Source of the DNA: Tricholoma matsutake | Taxonomy: Eukaryota > Basidiomycota > Agaricomycetes > Agaricales > Tricholomataceae | Direction: 5' to 3' | Assembly (NCBI GenBank): GCA_026075535.2 | Contig: AP026544.2 | Location: 6,820,001 to 6,884,000, forward strand | Length of the DNA stretch: 64,000 bases | In this document: positions 55,318 to 64,000 of the stretch, piece after piece | How the letters are laid out: each line of letters begins with the position of its first letter | Numbering within the stretch: the first letter of the stretch is position 1 | Position numbers and translations under genes: made by a program | The notes under the pieces: model-generated | Told to the model about the DNA's origin: nothing | Seen by the model: only the letters and a program-made list of their open reading frames with translations | Database searches by the model: none

Positions 55318-55708
55318 TAACTCTACTAACTATGAAATGTTTAGAATACCTACTTTTTGGACTACAATGGCAATGACAAGGTGAGATTGTGGTGGTTAGT
55401 GGAAGAGTGGGAAAGCATGAGAAGTTGCCAGCATGTTTGGTGATGTTGCACAAGAAGTTTGAATGTTGGGTATCCAGCACGATTCCACGCAAGTGTGGCT
55501 GTGTAACATTTGCCTGCAGTTAACCCTAACCCTAAGGGGTATCTGGCACAATACCCAACATTCAAACTTCTCATGCAACATCACCAAACATGCTGGCAAC
55601 TTTGCATGCTTTCCCACTCTTCCACTAACCACCACCATCTCACCTTGTTGTCGCTGTTGTCTACAGTAAGTAGTATTCTAAACACTTCGTAGTCAGTAGA
55701 TAGAGTTA
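55318..55708. repeat. inverted repeat with telomere-like loop
   Basis: Arms of about 155 bp (55318-55473 and 55550-55708) match in reverse complement, for example gtggttagtggaagagtggg / cccactcttccactaaccac. The 76-bp spacer contains TTAACCCTAACCCTAAGG, two units of the common fungal telomere repeat. Confidence 0.75.
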
Positions 55709-55769
55709 TAATAATTGAAAGAGCTATGAAAAAAAGATTAAGTCATGATAAAACATGCATAAAAATGCA

Positions 55770-55900
55770 TATCCATGCCAAAGGCATCTTGATGGATAAT
55801 GTGCATGGATACACGATGGATAATGTGCCCTGATATGCAATGGATAATGCACCTGGATGCATGATGCATGATGGATAATGCATGTCCATGTGGACGTAGT
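55770..55900. repeat. tandem gatggataatg repeats
   Basis: Four to five irregular units of gatggataatgtgcatgg-type sequence. Confidence 0.7.
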
Positions 55901-56051
55901 CATGGCGTTGATATCCTACTTCATTTCATAATGAATGAATGATTTCATAGATCTGAAGACTGACTACTTATCTACAGACAAAGAAACCTCTTGTGATAGC
56001 ATTATGATATGAGCCAAGTATGATGACTTCCTAGGACATTCATGTAGCATT

Positions 56052-58577
56052 GTGCTCATTTCACTTGCCCAGCAGATCCCTCATGCCCTTTGTAGATTTC
56101 TTGATCTTGAGGCTGGTGTGGACAATGACAATGACAATGTGGGTGGGGGATCAGAGGATGATGAATTCAGTCCATTAATTATTCCTCAAATTATTTTCCA
56201 TGGTACTAAAATTTATGTAGATGACTTCATCAATAATGACAAGGACCCTGCTGGGCTGGATGAAGCTAGTACTCAACAACAGCTATCATGGACGCAACTC
56301 CCCGATTGAGAGGACGGGTTTGGGCAACTTTTGACAGAGATCTTGGAATGGTCCCTAAATTCTGGAGGTAGAAACTTGGCACTTCAAGAAGCCACTAAAC
56401 ATCCCAATGATGCCTTGGTTCAAGTCAGGATGCCACCTACCTCTCATGATTTTCTGCTTTGGTGAGTTGCCTGCAGGGTAAGGCTTCTCAATTCTTTTAA
56501 TGATGAGAACTTCTAGGTTAAATCTATCTAGTTAGGCATAGAAGAAGAGGCCATTTTTTCTTTGCTCCAGTTGGCAGCTCCCCAGCATGAGCTGCATTCA
56601 GCCTTTACACAGGGTTCAATTCACGGTTGGGTCTACTTGGAAATGACCATGAACAAGGATATCAATCACCTGCTCAAAATTACCTGGAATTGTTTGCCAT
56701 AGAACTGGAATTATCCAGGAGCAAATTGACTTCCAGGATTGGACAAAGATGCTGATGATGAATGATATCGAGACAAATGTGGATGTGGGGAGGTGGGTGC
56801 AAGTTTGCAAAGGAACATATAAAGGAGACATTGGGTATGTACTTGTGTCAGAGTCGTGGGGAGTCCGTCTACTCCTGGTTCCCCATCTCTCACTGCCCAA
56901 TCTTGCAAGTTCATCTTTGAAGAGGAAATGGTCTGCCGTTGCTCTGGAACCTGCATTATTTGACCCTAACACTATAGAGCATGTCTATAGTACCCCAGCC
57001 ATCGAGCAGGATGATGGAACCTACCAATTTAGGGGAAATATTCTCTCAGATGGACTTCTCATCAAGCAATTGATTTTCATTCAATTTCATTGACCTCAGT
57101 CTTCATGCCTACCTCTATGTTCTTTCTCTTCCAACAATCTCGTCATCCTACTATTCTAGCAGCTAGATTTCCTTGTCCCATGGAATGGAGTTTCAATGAA
57201 GGTGATCGGGTTCTCATTTCTTCATCTAGCAAGTTAGGTGTTATCGAAAGTGTTGGGACAGAAACTGCCAAAGTAGATTTAGCCAGTGGTGAGGGCATCA
57301 TAAGTGTTACCTGGACTGAGCTGCACAAGCACATCATTGTTGGGGATTTTGTTGAAGTTCTCAGCGGGCCACTTTGAGAATTGACCGGATGGGTAGAGGG
57401 TGTCAATGGCAAAACAGTCCATGTCATCCAACATATAAGTTTGGAAACATTGGAAGAGAACCAACCCCATCACATAAAGGTAGATTACATGCTAGTGTCT
57501 ACTACTTGGACTAATTTTACTTGCAGAAATTTGAAATTCATATTAATTTGTTAAAAGTTATGAGCACGGCGGTCCTTCATGCACTGCTGCCAGTTAGTCC
57601 TGGCGACGCAGGTCCATCTTCTTTGGCATGGTCCAACCAGGTGCCTTGGCTGGGCCAAACCATCTTAGTTGCAAAAGTAAAACATCTGTTCAAGGGTCAT
57701 CAAGCCATTGTCAAAAAGGTACTATGCAGCCAGGACACACTCAGTGGACTTCAAATTGTTGCACAACTCTCCTATTGGGATCCCACCATCCCATGCCAGA
57801 CCATTGTTCTAGACTATGATGATGTCATAGAAGCTGTGTATGCATGATTTCATATTAACCAAAAGGTTTCAACTGATCATCTGTATATGATAGGTCCTAC
57901 TCTAAACTGCACGACGTCATAGAACCAAAAAGCAAACTTTTTCTACCTCGCCATCATGAGCCCCATCTTTCTAATCCACTCCGAAATCCAAGTTCACAGT
58001 TCTCTGGCAGTATGACTCTGCTGCCTGATTCAGTTATTTCCTCATCACCTGCTTGGGACCCCTCATCCCAGACACCCATCACAACACCAGAGCTAGACAT
58101 CGTTGGGCCTAACGTTGAGCTTGGCCAACAACTTGTTACACAGCACAGTTGCATCATCCACCCACTACTAGACCTGCAACTTGTCAGCAAGCAATTCAGG
58201 GTGGTAGCTGATGGTGGAAACTTCAAGCAGAAGGAGATCATGGTCATCACTGCATTGGTCAATGGACAACTGAGTATTCGACACAATAAATACAAGACTT
58301 CTGAAGCCATATCTCCTGAATGGGTTTCCCTCAAGCACCCCAATCCAAAACACGATAATGGATTTCTGGTTGTAATTCAGGGTGAACACTGTGGGAAACA
58401 TGTTCGACGAATTCATCATTGGTTTGAAAATGAACAAATAAAAATGATCTTGGCTGTCATGAACAGGATGGAAGGGACTGCGGACAGGCTTACTGGGGAA
58501 CAACTAGAACTTGATGTGGGCCAGCTTTGTGTGACTTCAAGACAATGGACAAGAAGAAACAAAATGATATGCTTATG
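56052..58577 (+). pseudogene. Spt5-like multi-KOW protein gene, decayed
   Basis: An acidic N-terminal part (DLEAGVDNDNDNVGGGSEDD) is followed by an NGN-like region (HELHSAFTQGSIHGWVYLEM, 56580-56640). A first KOW unit is VDVGRWVQVCKGTYKGDIGY with LVSESWGVRLLLVPHL (56780-56890). A second is FNEGDRVLISSSSKLGVIES with VDLASGEGIISVTW (57190-57320), then VGDFVEVLSGPL and a TGA at 57375-57377 before ELTGWVEG. Further blocks lie at 57521-57847 and 58012-58577 (QFRVVADGGNFKQKEIMVIT, HPNPKHDNGFLVVIQGEHCG). Spt5 with NusG and KOW domains is a transcription elongation factor; this diverged family, as I recall it, is multiplied in some ectomycorrhizal fungi. A TGA at 56463-56465 falls in LLW-VACRVR. Exon borders are not resolved. 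Confidence 0.6.
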
Positions 58578-58735
58578 ACTGCCCTCCACGAAGAAGCACA
58601 TAAAACATGCACAAAATAATTTTACTGATTCATTTCACTGATATCTATATACAATGGTGTATAATAATCTTGTATGTTATCTAGTAATTCTGTGTATTTT
58701 CATTCAAACCTTTTTTGTTATGTTTTATGACCAGC

Positions 58736-58883
58736 TTAGCTGGCTCCAGCTGGTTTCTGAGCCGGAGCCAGAATTAGCTGAGATGTGGGAGTCACCACTC
58801 AGCAGTCTGGCTTGGCTTCAGCTAATATCAGCTCAGCTCCCAGCTTCAGCTGGCTCTGAGCCAGAGCTGTGGCAACACTAAAC
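58736..58883. repeat. single hAT-like end with AGCTGGCTC array
   Basis: Dense repeats of agctggctcc / gagccagagct types end at tgtggcaacacta; the reverse complement TAGTGTTGCCACAGCTC resembles a hAT terminus. The matching opposite end was not found, so it may be a truncated or broken element. Confidence 0.4.
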
Positions 58884-59657
58884 TTGGCAAGTCAGCTGGA
58901 ATTCTGCAAGCTTCTTCTCATGCTCCTGGTGAGGAGCAGCATGAGGGTAGAAGGTTGTTGAGACAGTATGGGCTCATCAGGTGATGAAGAAGGTTGTTGA
59001 TGTCAAAAAAAAAGTGGAAGGATGCCAAGTTTGGCAGCCTACACTAAGGTGGACAGGAAAGACAGGATCAAGGTATTTTTGTTGCATGGAAGTGGGAACA
59101 TAAGTTACTACAAATAAGAAAGATGTAATATGTACTATACCTTTGTTGCATGGAAGTGGGAACAAAGGTGTGGAATCAAAAAATAAAGATATATATGTGA
59201 AAAGTAAACCATGTAGGTAAAAGGCTGCATTGGCATAATGCACAGTTAGGGAAGGCCACATCAAGCATAGTATGTGATTTAGGAAGGCGCCACATCAGTG
59301 GTCCATACCTGGGCCATGATGGGTGTAATAGACTATATTGGAGCTGTAGAATAGATGTCAGTGTTGGCAGATAAGTTGTTGTAAGGCTGGGGAGACTGAC
59401 ATTCATCAGGATAGGAGGTTCATCAGTCACATGCCCAAGGTTCATCAAGGTTTGTCAATCATGTGACTTTGGTTGGTCAAGTTCTGAGCTAACGACAGTG
59501 GCATAGGATGTGCAGTGCAGCACATGTTGGTGTCATGGATGTATGTGTGTGTAGTGGATGTCGTAAGTCTGTGGGGCCAGACTTACAGAATTTAGAGGTT
59601 TTCAGAAATAGTGTTTGCTAATTTTCTTCATCACATGATTGACAACAGTTGTACTCC
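58884..59657. other. no gene seen
   Basis: A direct repeat ttgttgcatggaagtgggaa occurs near 59085 and 59145, and a hairpin gtaagtctg / cagacttac at about 59565-59588. Minus-strand frames here show no domain. Confidence 0.35.
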
Positions 59658-60832
59658 TCATTGATTGTCTTTTCTGGTTTGTCCTGAGTTTCCTCTGATA
59701 CTAGTACCTTGTAATGGTTCTGGGTCACCAATGGGGAAACCTTCACTAGGAATCTTCCACAAAACTCTGCTGCCTGCCTTCCTCTGCTTCACTTCCTCAA
59801 TTGTAGCTTCCCTAATCTTTCTCTTCTGCCTACAACTCCTAGAAATATGTCCTAACTTCCCCCAGTTAAAACATTTAAGTGGGCCACATCTCCCAGCTTG
59901 ATCAACCTCCATAGCATCTGGTGCTGCTGGCGCCACAACAATAGGTGTCACTGCCATGACCAGTGGCTGTGCCCTCAGAGTTTGTGCTGCCACCTGTACC
60001 TGAGGTGCCTTTTCTTTCTCAGACTTTCCTCCTGACAGCTTTCCAAATTTACTACTTCCATACATTGACTTCAATTCAGCCTGTTCCTGCTGATATTGCC
60101 AATCATGGCACATCACCCAATTATACCACTCATCCAACTTCTCCAGCATAGAAGGTAGTTGGTAGATAGACTTGAATAAGGAGAGATTTAATTCTGCTTT
60201 CAAAAATTCCACCAACACAGCTTCTCCCATATCCATCTGTGAAGCTTCTGCTTTGAACTGAAAAATAAATTCATCCACTGTTAAGGAACCTTGGTGCATG
60301 GTCTTTGATTTAGCAGTAGCCATCATTTTCAGATTAGGATCCCCAAACTGTGCCTCCAATCTCTCCAAAAATTCCTTGAATGTCACAAATGGTTTATTTC
60401 CCATGGCAATTTGATTAATAGCCTCATTTCTCCAGAACTGTGCTTTCCCCCCCTGAATGTATCCTAGACTCAGCTGTATGAAACTCTGGCTTCCTCCCAT
60501 GGATGTACAATACTATAGAGCTGATGAAGGATTTTGTATTCTCTATGGTACTGTCAAAGATTTGTGGGTGCATACTTAGGTAAGCACACTTTTCCATTTT
60601 CAGACTTCTCCACTGTCTGCACATCATCCTGTGACACTCACTCCACCATCTCCTCCATCTCATCATCTCTGTCTACTGTTGTCTCTGGCTGTACTTCTGC
60701 TTGCCTGGGCTGGGATGCTGCTGACACCAACACTAATTGCAACACTTGTGCCATAAGCGCATCAATCTTTGCTTCTAGTGCTGGTGTGGGAATTGTATTA
60801 GGACCAGGATTAGAAGTTGATGGTTCAGACAT
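59658..60832 (-). pseudogene. Gypsy gag relic
   Basis: Starts MSEPSTSNPGPNTIPTPALE with a helical segment (KIDALMAQVLQLVL), then after stops/frameshifts SFISSIVLYIHGRKPEFHTA, GGKAQFWRNEAINQIAMGNK, FKEFLERLEAQFGDPNLKMM and MHQGSLTVDEFIFQFKAEAS. These follow the order of Ty3/Gypsy capsid domains. The zinc knuckle reads CFNWGKLGHISRSC, so the second Cys is Trp. The polyprotein after gag is absent, and no LTR was recognised beside it. Confidence 0.7.
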
Positions 60833-61193
60833 AATGGATAGATCTGTGATGAGTCACTTCTTTGGCTAAGGTGCCTGATCTCAGAGTTATCACTGAATTT
60901 CGCTTGTAACTAAAATAGTCATCTGAATAGAGTAATGTAAATCATAACTAAACCAGATTCAAATGGTTGTCTGGTTGCAGCTGTCCTAATGATGAGTGCT
61001 GACTCTCGATCACTGGCAGTCACAATGTAAGGCAAAGCCTGGCATTGGCTTATGAAAGAAAGGTAGATTACATATGCACAAGTACTTTCAGCTCGTGCTG
61101 AAAGAATGAGTAATTGAATGTGGCACAGTGAAACAATGACATATGTGCAAGTAAGAGAAGGCACACTGATATGGAAAGTTGTGTTCTTCTGTT
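60833..61193. other. no gene seen
   Basis: Spacer between the gag relic and LTR fragments. Confidence 0.3.
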
Positions 61194-61260
61194 AGGGCAA
61201 AACCCACTATCTGCTAGCTAAGACTGTGCAGGTTCTCTCTACAAGAAGGGGGTGGGATCC
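61194..61260 (-). repeat. fragment of TGTTAGG-family LTR
   Basis: Tgttagggcaaaacccacta followed by tctgctagctaagac matches the start of 3267-3646; it is cut near the Copia LTR. Confidence 0.7.
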
Positions 61261-61269
61261 TATAGAAAG

Positions 61270-61538
61270 TGGATCCTAGTACAATCAAGATCGTGCTGTA
61301 GGTACAGTAAGTATGGATCAATAAACAAGTAATTAATGAAGCTCACCTCAGTCTCTGTATAAGTGACTGAGGTGGTGAAGTAACTACCAAACATATATAT
61401 ATGTATTCTGTGTAACAAAGGATGGGTATGAATAAAAATGAGACAAGGGGGAAGTCATGGCCACGTATCAAAGGGAATGTTAAAAATAGCACACACATCA
61501 AACACATCAAAAGCGAGACTCACAGTGCAATCTCAACA
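61270..61538 (-). repeat. Copia 3' LTR
   Basis: Plus-strand ends TGGATCCTAGTAC...GCAATCTCAACA. On the minus strand, a purine-rich GGTGAGGAGAAG precedes the LTR start TGTTGAGATTGC. Related to the solo LTR at 5191-5469. Confidence 0.7.
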
Positions 61539-61579
61539 CTTCTCCTCACCATGAATCCTCCTCCTCACATGGAATCACA

Positions 61580-64000
61580 TTAACATAGTCCAAGATGGTT
61601 TCTAAGAAAGGCAAATTGTTTAGGGTCCAAGGCCTTTGTAAACATGTCGGTGACATTATTGCAGGTGTTGACATAATCAATAGTAAGGTTGTCTGATTGG
61701 ACGCATTCTTGCAGAAAATGATATTTAATGTTGACGTGCTTAACGTGAGAATGAAGTAATGGGTCCTCAGACAAAGTCCTGGTAGTGTTGTTGTCGCAAA
61801 AGATAATGGTAGGGAAATTTTGATGGAGGTCAATTGCATGTAGTAGAGTATGCAACCATATACATCCCTTTGCGCTCTCAAATGCTGCAATGTATTCCAC
61901 CTTGCAAGTAGATGCTGCCACAACCTTCTGTTTTTGTGCTGCCCAAGACACCGCATCTGATCCAAGGGAGCATATGTAACCCCCAACACTATGATGAGTG
62001 TCGAGGCAATTAGCCCAGTCGGAGTCACTATAAGCATGCAAGATAATTGGAAAATGACCACCCAGATGAAGCTTCAGGTCTCTGGTTCCTTTTAGGTATC
62101 AAACCAGCCGTATAGCGGCATTCCAGTGCTCAAGCGAGTATGAGTCACGATATTGAGAGAGCTGTTGTACTGCATATGAAATGTCAGGACAAGTAGATAT
62201 TGCCAAATAAAGCAAACATCCAATGAGAGAGCAGTAAGGTAGTTTGGCAAGAGCATTCCTGGCATCCAGCAACATGGTTTGCTGATCAAGGTGTCGTAGT
62301 TTTGAACCAGGCTCTAGAGGAGCAGAAACTGGGTGAGCATCCTTTTGACCAAATTGTTCCACAATTTTGTCAATAAGTGCAGTTTGTGAGAGTGCTTTGG
62401 TATGCGCGTCCCTGTCCCAGGTGACAGCAGTACCCATAATAAAATGTGCTGTCCCCAATTTGGATATAGTCCATACCTCACACATCTGATTTTTAAAACA
62501 CTCATTTTTGTCCTTGGTGTCTGTGATGGCTAAATAATCGTCAACGTGGACAGCAGCAATTATCGTACCAGTGTCAGTATAGACATAGAATTTGCAAGAA
62601 AGATGGGTGAATCCCCAATTGAGCATTTGTGCATTGAGAGTTTGATTCCAAATATGTCTGCTCTGCTTCATACCATACAGGCCATGCTAGAGCTGCCAAA
62701 CCCAGTCCTCCTTGCCTGGCTCCTCAAATCCTGTAGGTTGCTGCATATATTGAATTTCATCATCCAGGAGTAAGCCATAGAGAAAAGTGGTTTTTATATC
62801 TATTTGTTGTGCGTCCCATCTGAGAGAGGCGGCAATGTGTAGGAGAATTCACCAAGATTCCATGCACGCAGTCGGTGAGGTGGTTTTAGTGTAATCCCTG
62901 CCATAAATCTGCTCATGACCTCTGAAAACAAGGCTTACCTTCCACCTGATAGCAGTGCCCACCTCATCATGCTTGATATGGAAGACAGGTTTCCCACATC
63001 TAATATGCTTCCCTGGTGGGACCTCAGACTGAGGTATCAACTTATAGACTCCCATCTCCTTCAATGAGTTCAATTCATTGCGGTACCCATGTTCCCAATG
63101 CGCTGCATGAGCTGAGTTCTTGCTCATCCTCAAATTGAAGTGATTCCGGATCAAAATCTGCCATTTCTGAGATCAGGGCCTGAAGTTGATGCACCTGATC
63201 ACCCAGATCAAGATTATGAAATGATTGACAAAGTTCTTCAATGACATCACAATCATGATCAGTGGATTGATTTGGAACATGGTCTGATCTGGCAGCAACA
63301 AGTGCAGCCCGATGTTCCCGCCATGCCTCCTTGATCTGAGCAGCACTTTCCAGAGAGTCACGCATGGCAGCAGCAGTTCTGGTAACTGCAGGGCCACCAT
63401 TAATATTCTTCTCAGTGGGTATCATCATGTGGGTTGATTGATGTATTGACTGGGCCAGTGGTGGTAGCAGTGGGGCTGTGTTATGAGAATGCACATTAGG
63501 GACAACAGAATTGTGAACAGACTCATCATCAACATCATTTTGTAAAATGGGACCCAGGAAGGGGGGTTGGCTCCCAATGGAGTCTATATTTCCATCCTCC
63601 TGTAGCGTGGTGGGTGGGGGCAGTAAATGGCCATCATGGCTTTCAAGGAATCTGACATGATATGAGCTATGGAGCTTATGCATGGCACGGTCATAACATC
63701 GGTACAACTTCAATTTGAGGTCATAACCTACCAAGACACATTCAATTGACTGCTCATAAGTCTTGGGATTATCCTTCTTGGGAATAAGTACAAATGCCCT
63801 GCATCCCATCTCGCGAAGATAAGAGTAGTCAGGTTTTCTCTCATACCATAATTCCCAAGGTGTTAGGCCTGCAAGGGAACATGTTGTAGTCTTCGCATGT
63901 AAATGAGCAGCCGTGAGGTAGAATTTGTCCCACAGATAAGAGGGCAGTCCTGCGTAAATTTGCATTGTGCATGCTTTAGTCATTAGTGTTCTATGCATTC
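61580..64000 (-). pseudogene. Copia pol: integrase end, reverse transcriptase, RNase H (5' part off the right edge)
   Basis: Integrase end and linker LPSYLWDKFYLTAAHLHAKT, LTPWELWYERKPDYSYLREM and GCRAFVLIPKK (63750-63990). Reverse transcriptase: HWEHGYRNELNSLKEMGVYK and RWKVSLVFRGHEQIYGRDYT (62849-63100), then AAVHVDDYLAITDTKDKNEC with the catalytic DD (about 62540) and LPYCSLIGCLLYLAISTCPD (62180-62240). RNase H: YSDSDWANCLDTHHSVGGYI, STCKVEYIAAFESAKGCIWL and FCDNNTTRTLSEDPLLHSHV, ending NHLGLC at 61580. This is Ty1/Copia order (integrase before reverse transcriptase). Frameshifts separate the integrase, reverse transcriptase and RNase H blocks. Confidence 0.85.

Noticed and set aside
55520..55538. 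Internal telomere
   Set aside because: Only two repeat units, in the loop of an inverted repeat, with normal sequence on both sides.

Overview
The window looks like a transposon graveyard from a basidiomycete fungus, most likely an Agaricomycete. The grounds are short spliceosomal introns (about 50-60 bp) in the few host-like genes, a mix of chromodomain Gypsy, Copia and LINE elements of the kinds known from mushroom-forming fungi, a pogo-like and a hAT transposase, and an Spt5/KOW-like gene of a type amplified in such genomes. No rRNA or intact canonical tRNA gene was seen. Nothing here suggests a bacterium or a virus.

Layout. 0-2 kb: a probable alpha/beta-hydrolase gene (four exons, the last intron GC-AG). 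1.8-8.4 kb: LTR fragments and solo LTRs, a pogo-like transposase fragment, a long inverted repeat, and a decayed minus-strand Gypsy (Gypsy-1) with its reverse transcriptase missing and a protease segment from another family. 8.4-15.6 kb: a minus-strand LINE (LINE-A) whose RNase H domain lies between endonuclease and reverse transcriptase; a 1.48 kb hAT-like element with 8-bp target duplications sits in its C-terminus. 15.8-23.3 kb: minus-strand Gypsy-2 with both LTRs, itself broken by two solo LTRs and a 303-bp hAT-like miniature, each with a recognisable target duplication. 23.5-25.1 kb: a miniature inverted-repeat element and a Gypsy relic. 25.1-33.75 kb: two facing CACTA-like ends enclosing tRNA-like sequences, hairpin/intron modules and a plus-strand LINE (LINE-B). 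33.75-36.7 kb: 3' part of Gypsy-4 with an internal inversion and an antisense Zn-cluster gene. 36.7-39.0 kb: a 2.3 kb CACTA-like element built like the previous one. 39.2-51.5 kb: a minus-strand hAT transposase gene split by the complete Gypsy-3 element (40,680-49,975). 52.4-55.2 kb: a non-autonomous LTR element with exact target duplication. 55.3-58.6 kb: an inverted repeat and a decayed KOW gene. 59.6-64 kb: a Gypsy gag relic and the 3' half of a Copia element running off the right edge.

Themes. Most damage fits C-to-T decay at CpG: the Gypsy-3 LTR pair differs mainly at former CpG sites, and many in-frame TGA stops sit where CGA (Arg) is plausible. Two Gypsy families carry a gene antisense to pol between its end and the 3' LTR. 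The best candidate for something undescribed is the shared architecture of the elements at 25.1-33.75 and 36.7-39.0 kb: outward-facing tRNA-like heads near both ends, end-specific subterminal arrays, and exon modules ending in a hairpin abutting a GT splice donor. The hairpin modules also occur in the hAT-like element at 8.6-10.1 kb. All family assignments are by eye from translated sequence; no search was run.
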